From assembly GCF_016595525.1 (NCBI RefSeq), contig NZ_JAENII010000004.1, forward strand, positions 186,001 to 250,000: a DNA stretch of 64,000 nucleotides, read 5' to 3'. Source of the DNA: Haloferula rosea. Its GTDB lineage: Bacteria; Verrucomicrobiota; Verrucomicrobiia; Verrucomicrobiales; Akkermansiaceae. The notes beneath the pieces were generated by a model that saw only the letters and a list, made by a program, of their open reading frames with translations, made no database searches and had not been told where the DNA came from. The translations under genes and the position numbers were made by a program. Each line of letters begins with the position of its first letter. Within the stretch, counting starts at the first letter, position 1. Below, one piece after another: positions 18,302-26,319 of the stretch.

Positions 18302-18643
18302 ATGCCAAGTTATGTGACAAATGCCGACTACGAGGAAAAAGACATCAATCCGCTCCGCTTGTCGGCGGGAGGTGAGGTGACGGTCGGACCCGTGGACCGG
18401 GCGTGGCCCGGCTGGGTGTGGGCCAGTGATTCCGCTGGGCGCAAAGGATACGTGCCGGAGGAGATTCTGGAACCGCTTGGCGAAGGTCGCTTCGCAGTGA
18501 TCGAGGATTTCGACCCGACGGTGCTTACCGTCCGCCGCGGCGACCAACTCGAGTCGATCCGGCAGATTCACGGATGGCACTGGTGCCGCAATGGTGAGGG
18601 AAACGAAGGCTGGGTGGCCGAGTATCTTTTGACGGCGGTTTGA
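18302..18643 (+). CDS. Small protein of two tandem SH3-like domains
   Basis: 113 residues without signal peptide or membrane segment. Two ~50-residue units align: NPLRLSAGGEVTVG...WPGWVWASDSAGRKGYVPEEIL and TVLTVRRGDQLESIR...WHWCRNGEGNEGWVAEYLL. Each has the L-x-G-D/E turn, the W-W/C core and the G-(W/Y)-V-P/A-E-L end of SH3 variant domains (PF07653-like). SH3 domains in bacteria often bind peptide or cell-wall ligands, but without an export signal a cytoplasmic binding role is equally possible. It ends 15 nt before an ankyrin/L,D-transpeptidase gene and is probably co-transcribed with it. Confidence 0.8.
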   Translation: MPSYVTNADYEEKDINPLRLSAGGEVTVGPVDRAWPGWVWASDSAGRKGYVPEEILEPLGEGRFAVIEDFDPTVLTVRRGDQLESIRQIHGWHWCRNGEGNEGWVAEYLLTAV

Positions 18644-18658
18644 TTCGGGAACGGCACC

Positions 18659-20545
18659 GTGGTAGTCCGTGGCACGGTGTTTCGAAGTTTTCTCCATTTC
18701 CTGAGCCTGTTCGTCCTCGTCTGGGGGGTGTGTGCATGTGATGGGGACAAGGCCGGGGCGATCAAGGAACTGCAGGCCCGGGGTGTGGAGATCAGCGGGC
18801 TGAGTTTGCTGCGTGCGGCGGAGGAGGAGGAATTGGAACACCTCGACCTGCTGCTTCGCGCCGGAGTTTACGCCGAGCAACGCGACCGGCTCGGTCGCAT
18901 GCCGCTCCATCTCGCGGTGATCCAGAAGAATCCGCGGATGGTGGAGCTTCTGATCGATCATGGTGCGGGTCTGCATCATCAGACTGCAAACGGCTGCACC
19001 GTGGTCTCTCTCGCCCTGGCTTCCGGACAGCCCGCTCTGGCGGCCGACCTGCTCGGGCGCGGTGCGAAGCCGGATGGTTTCACACCGGAAGGTGAGCGGC
19101 TTCTGCCCTGGGCGATCCGGGAAGGGCGGACGGATGACATCCAGCTTCTCCTCAAGGCGGGCGCGGATCCTCATGGGAGGGATGAAGCGGGAACTCCCCT
19201 TCTGCATCTGGCGATTGCCGTGAAGCACAAGGATCTGGTCCGCCAATTGATCTCGCTGGGAGCCGATTGCGGTTCCATCGACGCGACGGGGGAGTCGACC
19301 TTGATTCTTGCGTTGCGAAACGGATGGGAGGATCTCGCCAAATCACTGGTGCTTGCCGGGGCGGATCCGAATGCACCCGACCGGGACGGCATTCGTCCGG
19401 TCGTCCGTGCCTTGGAATCGGGCAGGGAAGTTCTTGCGCGCGAGCTCGTCGAGGTGGGTGCGGTCGTCGACGAGGGCTATCTCAATGATGCCTTGCGGGA
19501 AGCCTATCTGGCACGGGATTTCAGCGCCTGCAGGATGTGGCTTCGCTTCGGGGCCCGCCCGGCGGTGCCAGGGGCGACCTGCCTGGTGCGACGCGCGGCC
19601 GTGGACGATGAAACCGGTTTCCTGCATCTCTTCCTTGGCTACACCGGCGTTCCGGATGGGATGTTGTACGAGCATTGCCGTAGTGGCCGGAACCATGTCG
19701 TCGGCTTGTTGCTCGCCCATGGGGCGTCGGTGAATCCATCCCGCGCACCGTTTCTCGGAACTCCCTTTGGACGGGCGATCGAGGAGGGTGGGGATGCCAT
19801 GGCGCTTGATCTGCTTGGTGCGGGGGCTCATCCGCGTGGTCTGGCTTCGATGGGGGCCGAGCCCCTGCCGCTCGCCATCGTTTCAGGGCGGACGGAGACG
19901 GTGCGGCGATTGCTGGAGTGGGGTGCGCCGCCGAATGCCGAGCTCAAGGGGCCTCATTCACCGGGCTTTCTCAAGAAGGTGAGGGGGGCGACGATGCGGT
20001 GGCTACTCAGGAAGGATCAGCGGATCACGCCCATCATGCTCGCGGTGGACTCAGGTTCGATCGCAACCGTGAAAACCCTGCTGAAGCATGGAGCGGAGTC
20101 CAACGTGTGGACGCGCCGCACCGCAATCTGGCCGATCAACCTGGCGGCCCGTCACGAGGACGTGCGGATGATGCGCCTTCTCCTCGGCAAGGATCCGTAT
20201 GTCGAGGAGCGCAGGGTGGTGGTCGATCTCTCCGATCAGGAGTTGGTGGTTTTCGGCGAGACGGGTGAGGAAGTCTTCCGGACCCGGATCTCGACGGGCA
20301 AGAAAGGCTATGAGACGCCGACGGGTGAGTTCGCGATCACCAACCGCTACCGGAACTGGCAATCGACCATCTATCGATCGAGCATGCCGTATTTCCAGCG
20401 GCTGAGCTGCAGCGACTTCGGGTTTCACCAAGGGTATGTGCCCGGCCGGCCGGCATCGCACGGCTGCATCCGCGTCCCCTCCGGATCGGCTTCCAGGTTG
20501 TTCCAGCTGACGCGCTTGGGAGACCGGGTGACCATCGTTCCTTGA
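18659..20545 (+). CDS. Ankyrin-repeat lipoprotein fused to an L,D-transpeptidase (YkuD) domain
   Basis: 628 residues from GTG at 18659 (GTG at 18677 is an alternative). The N-terminus is hydrophobic (FLSLFVLVWGVCAC), and the cysteine near residue 28 may be lipidated. Residues ~40-515 are about a dozen ankyrin repeats, e.g. LGRMPLHLAVIQKNPRMVEL, AGTPLLHLAIAVKHKDLV and RRTAIWPINLAARHEDVRMM. Residues ~517-628 are a complete YkuD domain: VVVDLSDQELVVF, TPTGEFAI, then GFHQGYV and the catalytic SHGCIRV with C603, H601 and H590. The catalytic domain makes or edits 3-3 cross-links or attaches proteins to peptidoglycan in the periplasm. Ankyrin arrays normally bind proteins, so substrate recruitment is inferred. 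The domain pairing is unusual. Confidence 0.9.
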   Translation: MVVRGTVFRSFLHFLSLFVLVWGVCACDGDKAGAIKELQARGVEISGLSLLRAAEEEELEHLDLLLRAGVYAEQRDRLGRMPLHLAVIQKNPRMVELLIDHGAGLHHQTANGCTVVSLALASGQPALAADLLGRGAKPDGFTPEGERLLPWAIREGRTDDIQLLLKAGADPHGRDEAGTPLLHLAIAVKHKDLVRQLISLGADCGSIDATGESTLILALRNGWEDLAKSLVLAGADPNAPDRDGIRPVVRALESGREVLARELVEVGAVVDEGYLNDALREAYLARDFSACRMWLRFGARPAVPGATCLVRRAAVDDETGFLHLFLGYTGVPDGMLYEHCRSGRNHVVGLLLAHGASVNPSRAPFLGTPFGRAIEEGGDAMALDLLGAGAHPRGLASMGAEPLPLAIVSGRTETVRRLLEWGAPPNAELKGPHSPGFLKKVRGATMRWLLRKDQRITPIMLAVDSGSIATVKTLLKHGAESNVWTRRTAIWPINLAARHEDVRMMRLLLGKDPYVEERRVVVDLSDQELVVFGETGEEVFRTRISTGKKGYETPTGEFAITNRYRNWQSTIYRSSMPYFQRLSCSDFGFHQGYVPGRPASHGCIRVPSGSASRLFQLTRLGDRVTIVP

Positions 20546-20600
20546 TCCGCGGCATGCCGCTGAGCTTGCGAAAACCGTCCCCGAAGCGGATGATCGCCCC

Positions 20601-21572
20601 ATGAACCCCATCGAGCACGGCCGGCAGGTCATCGACATGGAAGCGGAAGCCCTCAGGACGATGAGTGGTTCTTTGGATGATTCCTTTGCTTCGGCCGTGG
20701 CGATGCTCAAGACGGTGCTCGACGAACATGGCAAGGTCGTGGTGGTGGGGATCGGCAAATCGGGAAACATCGGGCACAAGATTGCCGCCACGCTGAATTC
20801 GACCGGCTCGACGGCCGTGGTGCTGAACTCGCAGAATGCCCTGCATGGGGATTTGGGCATGGTTTCCGACGGGGATGCGGTGATTGCGCTTTCCTACTCC
20901 GGAGAGACCGCGGAGTTGCTCGATCTGCTGCCGCACATCAAGCGCTTCGACGTCAAGTTGATCGCGATGACCGGCAAGCCGGATTCCACGCTGGCCCGCC
21001 ATGCCGATACGACCCTGGATACTTCGGTGGACCGGGAAGCCTGCCCGCTGAATCTGGCTCCCACATCGTCTTCCACCGCAATGCTGGTCATGGGTGATGC
21101 CCTCGCGATGGTGCTGCTCCAGGCGCGGGGTTTCACCGAGGAAAATTTCGCCCGTTTCCACCCCGGTGGGGCTTTGGGCCGCGCGCTGCTCACCAAGGTG
21201 TCGGACATCATGAGGTCCGGCGAGTCCATGGCCAGCGTGGACTCCGATGCCACGGTGCAGGATGCCCTGGTGGCGATGACCCGGGCCCGCTCGGGTGCAT
21301 GTGTGGTCCTTGCCGCCGGCGGATTTCTTGGTGGGATCTTCACCCACGGTGACTTCGCCCGCAGCTACCAGTCGGACCCCATGGTCGGCGGAAAGAAGGT
21401 GGCGGAGCTGATGACCCGTGACCCGATCAGTGTGCAGGCCGACGCGCTTGCCGCGGAGGCGGTCAAGACGATCGGCGCCCACCGCGTCGATGATGTGGTC
21501 GTCCTCGATGAGGAAGGGAAGCCGGTCGGTCTGGTCGATACCCAGGACCTGGCGCGACTGAAGATCGTCTAA
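20601..21572 (+). CDS. kdsD: D-arabinose 5-phosphate isomerase (KdsD/KpsF family)
   Basis: 323 residues, standard length. The SIS domain carries VVVGIGKSGNIGHKIAATLNSTG, then NALHGDLGMV and ALSYSGETAELL. Two CBS domains follow from residue ~200 (VSDIMRSGE; LMTRDPISVQ), ending in VGLVDTQDLARL. It converts ribulose 5-phosphate to arabinose 5-phosphate, the first step to Kdo for lipopolysaccharide, in the cytoplasm. This shows that the host builds a Kdo-containing outer membrane. The gene stands 55 nt after the L,D-transpeptidase gene and converges on the GH2 gene with a 23-nt gap; a short CCCGG-ATGG-CCGGG stem sits in that gap. Confidence 0.95.
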   Translation: MNPIEHGRQVIDMEAEALRTMSGSLDDSFASAVAMLKTVLDEHGKVVVVGIGKSGNIGHKIAATLNSTGSTAVVLNSQNALHGDLGMVSDGDAVIALSYSGETAELLDLLPHIKRFDVKLIAMTGKPDSTLARHADTTLDTSVDREACPLNLAPTSSSTAMLVMGDALAMVLLQARGFTEENFARFHPGGALGRALLTKVSDIMRSGESMASVDSDATVQDALVAMTRARSGACVVLAAGGFLGGIFTHGDFARSYQSDPMVGGKKVAELMTRDPISVQADALAAEAVKTIGAHRVDDVVVLDEEGKPVGLVDTQDLARLKIV

Positions 21573-21595
21573 CCCGGATGGCCGGGCCGGAGGTT

Positions 21596-23548
21596 TCAGC
21601 GGCTTTTCCAGAGATCCTTGAAGACATCGCGGACGAGCTTCGGTTTGCCGAACTCGTCGTACATGCCCATGCGCGACCAGCCGTCGGAACGCTTGTTTCC
21701 GGTGTAGGTCTTGCGCGAGCGGTAGTCGACGAGAAGCCAGTAGGTGTAGCCCGAGAGCGGCGGGGTGTGCTGGTTCAGGACCTCGTACTGGCGGCGTAGT
21801 AGGTCGGCGTGCCAGTCTTCGGTTCCCTTCTGGTTCTTGCGGCCTCGTTTGCCCAGCACCGACCAGCCGCCGTTCTCCATGATGATGAGCGGTTTTCCGG
21901 GGTTCTCCTTTGTGACCCGCTTCAGGTCGGGATCGAGATCTTCGAAGGGATCCATGGCGCCCCGGTACTCATTGAAGCCGACGGCATCCGAATGTTCGAA
22001 GTGGGGTGAACCCTTGTGCGGGTGCCATGCGGCCCAGGTCATCGGGCGCTGATGCCAGTCATGCTGGCGGACGAGCTCCTTGCCCATCTCGACGAAAGGC
22101 TCGTACTCCGGGCAGAACTGGTGGCTCTCGTTGTGGGTTCCCCAGATGACGACCGATGGATGGTTCATGAGATCCCACAGCGCGCAGCGACCGAGCGATT
22201 GGTAGATCGATTTCGGGTCCTTCGTCTGCTGGTCCATCGACTTCTCTTTGTACCAGAATCCTCCCCATTCCCCGCACAGCATGATGCCGTCGCGGTCCGC
22301 CATCTGGTAGGTCCAAGGGTGGCGCTCGGCGACGTGGAGGCGGATGAAATTGGCGTCGGCATCGCGGGTGAGCTTGAAGAAGTCCTCGTGGTCCTGCCGT
22401 GTCAGCGCATTTCCCCGGCTACGGTGTTCCTCATAGAACGCGACTCCCTTCAGGAAGACGGGCTTCCCATTGAGGACGAAGGTGTTCCCCCGAATCTCGA
22501 ACTTGCGGATGCCGAAGGTCGTTTGAAGTTGATCGGCGGGAGAGCCGTCGATCTCGAGCGTGGTGAGAAGTTGGTGGAGGTTCGGAGCGCCGGGAGCCCA
22601 GAGTCCGGCACCCGGTTTGATCGGTGTGCTGAACCGAATGACGGCGTGGGCACCGGGCTGGAGGTCGAATGCCTTTGGGGCAGGGAGGGCGATGGCGGCG
22701 GAAACGATGCGGACCTGACCAGCTCGGCGCTGCTGACCGTGGTTGCTCACGCACACGGCGGCTTCCAGCTTGCCGTCCCGGGTTCTGATCTGCGCCTTGC
22801 GGATGGTCAGTGGGTTCTCGCTGATCAGTGACACCGAGCGGGGAATGCCGGCATAGGGCCAGTTGTCGGGGGCCTTCGGATGGCGCGTGTGGACATACTC
22901 GATCTCGTCGAAGCCGCTCTCGTCCTTCTTCGGCCGGAAATTCGGAAGCCGGATGATCTGGACTGCCAGCGTGTTGGTGCCATCCAGGAGCGCCGGGGTG
23001 GCATCGATCGAGAACGGCTGGCCTCCTCCTTCGTGGCGTGCGAGCAATTGCCCGTTGAGGAAGACGCGGACCCGGTGGGGCACCCCGAGGAACTCCAGTC
23101 GGTGGGCCTTTCCCTCTTCGCCCTTGTGTTCGAAATCCCGCCGATACCAGGCGGCCCCATCATACATGGGTGGATTGTTCGCAGTCCGGTCCGACCAGTC
23201 CCAGAACCGTCCGCCCGGCATGTTGTCCCAGCAGTGGGGCACGCTGACCTGCGTCCATGCTTCCTTCCCTTGAAGCCCGGTGTTGGCAGGGTCGAAGCGG
23301 AACTCCCACGGGCCGTCGAGCGACTTCCTGACTCTGAACGGGTTGTCCGCCCGGTCTTCGAAATCGGGTCGAATGCGATCGTAGTGGAAGACCACCGGCA
23401 GCCCGTTGAGTGTCCTCGTTTCGATGCCCATGGCATGGGCAAACTCCGGCGTGTCGGCCAGGTCATTGGCCGTGGCAGACAGGGAAAGGATGAGGGGCAG
23501 CAGACACTTCACGGTGAGAAAACTGTCCGTCACCGGCGATTCATTCAA
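21596..23548 (-). CDS. Secreted glycoside hydrolase family 2 enzyme (beta-galactosidase/glucuronidase-like)
   Basis: 650 residues with an N-terminal export segment (CLLPLILSLSATA). The sugar-binding jelly roll is at ~70-220 (PWEFRFDP, VSVPHCW, YRRDFEHKGEEGKAHRLEFLGV, VFLNGQLLARHEGG), followed by an Ig-like domain (~225-335) and a TIM barrel. Catalytic glutamates: acid/base in VVIWGTHNESHQ (E474) and nucleophile in LIIMENGGW (E558). RLHVAERHP in the barrel is also typical. By family it removes beta-linked galactose, glucuronic acid or mannose from glycans; the specificity is not readable. The enzyme is shorter than LacZ and has no C-terminal extra domains. It fits the polysaccharide-degrading theme with GH95 and the sulfatases. 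Confidence 0.9.
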   Translation of the reverse strand: MNESPVTDSFLTVKCLLPLILSLSATANDLADTPEFAHAMGIETRTLNGLPVVFHYDRIRPDFEDRADNPFRVRKSLDGPWEFRFDPANTGLQGKEAWTQVSVPHCWDNMPGGRFWDWSDRTANNPPMYDGAAWYRRDFEHKGEEGKAHRLEFLGVPHRVRVFLNGQLLARHEGGGQPFSIDATPALLDGTNTLAVQIIRLPNFRPKKDESGFDEIEYVHTRHPKAPDNWPYAGIPRSVSLISENPLTIRKAQIRTRDGKLEAAVCVSNHGQQRRAGQVRIVSAAIALPAPKAFDLQPGAHAVIRFSTPIKPGAGLWAPGAPNLHQLLTTLEIDGSPADQLQTTFGIRKFEIRGNTFVLNGKPVFLKGVAFYEEHRSRGNALTRQDHEDFFKLTRDADANFIRLHVAERHPWTYQMADRDGIMLCGEWGGFWYKEKSMDQQTKDPKSIYQSLGRCALWDLMNHPSVVIWGTHNESHQFCPEYEPFVEMGKELVRQHDWHQRPMTWAAWHPHKGSPHFEHSDAVGFNEYRGAMDPFEDLDPDLKRVTKENPGKPLIIMENGGWSVLGKRGRKNQKGTEDWHADLLRRQYEVLNQHTPPLSGYTYWLLVDYRSRKTYTGNKRSDGWSRMGMYDEFGKPKLVRDVFKDLWKSR

Positions 23549-23698
23549 ACCAAAGTGTCGTGCGGGTCCTTGTTGTTGCGTCGAGTTCGAGGATTGCAGG
23601 CATCATGGATCCAGACAGATTGCCGGATCCGCTCGGGTCTTACCCCGATTCGGGGTCGGGTGATGGGTCCCGGATTGCTCCCAGCAACGATCGCTGCT
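23549..23698. other. Intergenic, GC-rich with short inverted repeats
   Basis: Contains CCCCG-ATT-CGGGG (23643-23654) and an 8-bp pair CCGGGATT / AATCCCGG whose second arm overlaps the 3' end of the neighbouring minus-strand gene. It is probably the 3' end structure of that gene plus the GH2 promoter. No gene is seen. Confidence 0.4.
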
Positions 23699-24538
23699 TC
23701 AGAATCCCGGAGTCAGTGCGACGTCGCTCTGTTCCTTGATCCAGAAGAATGCGCTCCTCGCATTTCGCGATCGGTCGTCCCACTCGAGGATCAAGCCCTT
23801 GTTGTCGCCGGTCACCTCCTTGACCATCTCAACAGAGCCGGTAGGGCCACGGCGATAGAGCTGGTAGAGCCATCCCGATCGTCCGCTCGGGATGAAGAAC
23901 CGGACCCTGCGGGCACCTTCGAATTCGGCTTCGGCCTTGAAGGCCTCGTCGAGTTCGGTTGAAAAGCCGGTTTCAGCCAGTGAGCAAACGAAGGGAGCGC
24001 CCCGCTCGACCACCTCACCGTAATAGTGGTAGTGGATGTGGATGAAGGGGACCGGATCGTCCGAGAAATACTCGGTGGCGTCGAGGATGACGCCGACGAG
24101 GTGGAAGGGCTCGGTTCCCCGCCCTTGGTTGGTGTAGTACCACAGCGCGGTAATGGGGGCCTCGGCGGACGCGCCGGCGTAGCCGCCGATCGGCCAGCGT
24201 TCCTCCCTTTGGAGATTCTCCGGTGGAACGAAATCGATCTCGAATCCTGCGGCCGAGCGCAAGGCGTCCCGACTTTGAGCGGAGGCGGAATGCACTCCTG
24301 CAAATGTCTGACCATTTGCCGTGGCGAAAGTCCCCGGAATGTCGGTGTAGTCCAGGTTGAGCGTGAAGTAGAAACGTTGTTCCTCGAAGCTGAAGAAGGT
24401 CGAGGCGATGTCCGGCACGCCATCGCCATCGATGTCGATCGACTGCCCGTCAAACTCGCTGTAGTAGGTCGAACTCACATCGGCCTGGCAAGCGAGCGGG
24501 ACGAGGCAGCCGGCAATCGGATGCAGAAATCGCTTCAC
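23699..24538 (-). CDS. Exported protein of unknown function
   Basis: The frame is open from 24832, but the first ~98 codons read as non-protein-like sequence. The most sensible start is GTG at 24538, which yields a signal peptide (VKRFLHPIAGCLVPLACQA) and 279 residues. Next to the N-terminus lies DIDGDGVPDIAS, a calcium-loop-like motif as in FG-GAP or thrombospondin type 3 repeats. The middle is beta-rich (FYFTLNLDYTDIPGTF; ALWYYTNQGRGTEPFHLVGV), and the C-terminus ends NARSAFFWIKEQ. I recognise no family. Similar single-domain exported proteins with PEP-CTERM-type relatives are common in Verrucomicrobia, but no sorting signal is seen here. Confidence 0.65.
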   Translation of the reverse strand: MKRFLHPIAGCLVPLACQADVSSTYYSEFDGQSIDIDGDGVPDIASTFFSFEEQRFYFTLNLDYTDIPGTFATANGQTFAGVHSASAQSRDALRSAAGFEIDFVPPENLQREERWPIGGYAGASAEAPITALWYYTNQGRGTEPFHLVGVILDATEYFSDDPVPFIHIHYHYYGEVVERGAPFVCSLAETGFSTELDEAFKAEAEFEGARRVRFFIPSGRSGWLYQLYRRGPTGSVEMVKEVTGDNKGLILEWDDRSRNARSAFFWIKEQSDVALTPGF

Positions 24539-24830
24539 TGAGAAATGCTTGTTTTTGGGCTGTCCGGTGTCGAGCGGAAAGCCGGCAACGGCTCCGAATG
24601 AGGAGGCTGGTTTCTGCCTCGTGGTCAAAGGGGTGACCCCGATTCGACCCTTCCACATGGGGAGGGTTTTGCTGGTCGGTGATGAACCTCCGGCAAGGCC
24701 CCCCAGGGAGTGCGGAAGGATGCACGGGCAGCGGGAGCTTGGAGCGCCCCGTTGCAGATCGGACGAATAAAACAGAAACAAGTTGCACGAAATAGAATGC
24801 ATGTAAAAATGAGCCGTTACCAACAAGCAC
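24539..24830. promoter_or_regulatory. Divergent intergenic region, possible promoter for the eRF1-like gene
   Basis: About 290 bp between divergent genes. A weak sigma-70-like pair, TTGCAC (24783-24788) with TAAAAA 15 nt later (24804-24809), stands 21 nt before the ATG at 24831. A small GGGG-TGA-CCCC stem is also present. Nothing else was found; the in-frame extension of the upstream minus-strand gene across this region is rejected. Confidence 0.3.
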
Positions 24831-25904
24831 ATGAACTACGCAAAATTGAGAAAGCATCTGATTGCCCTGGCCAGCCTCCCGACCTGTGGGTCGCCGCTGG
24901 TCAGTGCATTCTTCGATCTGAGCAAGGGGAACGCCTCGGCACTGCGGGACTTCCAGGCTTGGACGGAACTGACACGGCAGACCTTTTCCGGGGCTCGCCG
25001 GCAGGAGTTCGATGATGCCACCGAGGAGATCGAGTCCTGGTTGATGAAGGCGAAAGGTCTCTCCGCGGCGGTTTTCTGCCGCTGGGGCGAACATCCGCTT
25101 TTCCTCCCCATGGAGTTCGAGGTGCCGCTCGAGAGCCGCTACCACGTCGACGAGTTGGCGGTGATCTATCCCCTCGTGGAGTTGAAGGATCGCTTCAATC
25201 GGTTCGTGGTGGCACTGACGACGGCGGAGTCGGCGCGGATCATCGAAGTGAACCTCGGAAGCCAGTCGGTCGAGCTGCTCACCGAGCGTCCGTCGCTGCG
25301 GGAGCGGATCGGAAGGGAGTGGACCCGGGAACACTATGCCAGCCACCGCCGTGAGAGAAACCGTCGGTTCCTCAAGGACAAGATTGCGGTGATCGAAAGC
25401 CTGATGGCGAAGCGGGGCCACAACTCGCTGATCATCGCGGGCGATGCCCGCTACGTGAACCGTTTGACGGATGCACTGCCAAGCCATCTGAAGCACAAGC
25501 TGATCGGCGAAATCAAAACGGGAATCAGTGACCAACGCCTCAAGGATGTGATCTCTCAAGCAGTGAATTCATTCCTCGAAGCCGAGGCGCAGGAATCCCA
25601 TGGGACCGTCCAGTTGTTGGTCAGCTCGGTGCGGGCTGGCGGGCTGGCGGTCGTCGGCGTGGAGGCGACTCGTCGCGCCCTCGGTCAGGGCCGGGTCGAA
25701 TGCCTGGTCGTTTCGAGCAGCTTGCTCAAGCAGGACCAGGAGGATCTGGTTCGCCTGGCGAGCCAGCGGGGAGTGCCGATCGAAACCGTGCAGAACTGCG
25801 AACTGCTGGAGCGCAATGGGGGCGCCGGGGCGCTGCTCCGCTATCTCCTGCCCAACTACGATTCCGCGGAGGTGGAAGAGCCCGAGCTGGAGCCGGTTGT
25901 TTGA
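24831..25904 (+). CDS. Bacterial archaeo-eukaryotic release-factor-like protein (baeRF)
   Basis: 357 cytoplasmic-type residues, no signal or membrane helix. Three parts are visible: an N-terminal alpha/beta domain (ISAFFDL-like phrase LVSAFFDLSKG), a central domain (NSLIIAGDARYVNRLTDALP), and a C-terminal L7Ae/eRF1-domain-3-like fold ending in CELLERNGGAGALLRYLLP. The GGxGALLRY ending is the signature of eRF1/Pelota C-terminal domains, and such proteins form the baeRF families in bacteria. They are thought to act on stalled ribosomes or as ribosome-associated stress factors; no function has been proven for most. No GGQ hydrolysis motif was seen, so peptide release is not implied. The final residues are acidic. 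It converges on the sbtAB genes across a terminator. Confidence 0.65.
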   Translation: MNYAKLRKHLIALASLPTCGSPLVSAFFDLSKGNASALRDFQAWTELTRQTFSGARRQEFDDATEEIESWLMKAKGLSAAVFCRWGEHPLFLPMEFEVPLESRYHVDELAVIYPLVELKDRFNRFVVALTTAESARIIEVNLGSQSVELLTERPSLRERIGREWTREHYASHRRERNRRFLKDKIAVIESLMAKRGHNSLIIAGDARYVNRLTDALPSHLKHKLIGEIKTGISDQRLKDVISQAVNSFLEAEAQESHGTVQLLVSSVRAGGLAVVGVEATRRALGQGRVECLVVSSSLLKQDQEDLVRLASQRGVPIETVQNCELLERNGGAGALLRYLLPNYDSAEVEEPELEPVV

Positions 25905-25942
25905 AGTCTCCGGAACGGAGCGGAGTGTTGCAAAAACCAAGT

Positions 25943-25975
25943 CCGGGGAAGCTGGAGCTTTCCCGGCCTTTCCTT
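25943..25975. terminator. Bidirectional intrinsic terminator between the eRF1-like gene and sbtB
   Basis: An 11-bp stem with one G-T wobble, arms 25943-25953 and 25956-25966, 2-nt loop, followed by CCTTTCCTT on the plus strand. On the minus strand the stem is followed by ACTTGGTTTTT. It lies between convergent genes. Confidence 0.65.
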
Positions 25976-25998
25976 GTTCCCGTGAAGGGGCAGATGGG

Positions 25999-26319
25999 TC
26001 AGGACTCCGCAGAGTCTTTCGAGGAGAACTTGGTGCTCCTCACGACCTTGACCTCGGTGACCCAAGCGATCACCGAGTAGTTCTCGAAGTAGCGTTCACT
26101 CACCTCGTCGAGTGCGGCGTCGGCCGCCTCCGGGGAGAGGATGCATTCGAACCTGAGGTTCGGTCCTTCCCAATCCTTGGCGCGGACCCCGCGGGATCCC
26201 TCGCCATCGGCGCGGGTGATGGTGTGACCTGTGGCGCCATGTCGACGAAGCAGCTCGATCATGGGCTCTTTCAGTAGCCCTTCAGTGACGATGGTCAGGA
26301 GGCTGAGAGGAACTTTCAT
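25999..26319 (-). CDS. sbtB: PII-like regulator of the bicarbonate transporter (SbtB)
   Basis: 106 residues from ATG at 26319, which overlaps the sbtA stop by 4 nt (ATGA). Longer in-frame extension upstream lies inside sbtA and is a shadow. The sequence has the PII ferredoxin-like pattern: LLTIVTEGLLKEPMIELLRRHGATGHTITRADGEGSRGVR, where the Gly/Arg-rich stretch is the T-loop base, and ending YSVIAWVTEVKVV. In cyanobacteria SbtB trimers bind adenine nucleotides, including cAMP, and control SbtA. The C-terminus (STKFSSKDSAES) has no cysteine pair, so the redox R-loop of some cyanobacterial SbtB proteins is absent here. Assignment rests on fold pattern plus tight coupling to sbtA. Confidence 0.85.
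   Translation of the reverse strand: MKVPLSLLTIVTEGLLKEPMIELLRRHGATGHTITRADGEGSRGVRAKDWEGPNLRFECILSPEAADAALDEVSERYFENYSVIAWVTEVKVVRSTKFSSKDSAES

Noticed and set aside
21573-21586. CCCGG-ATGG-CCGGG stem between kdsD and the GH2 gene as a terminator
   Set aside because: Only 5 bp with no T-run on either strand; too weak to call separately.
24539-24832. N-terminal extension of the exported unknown protein
   Set aside because: The extension reads as random sequence, hides the signal peptide at 24538 and occupies the promoter region of the divergent gene.
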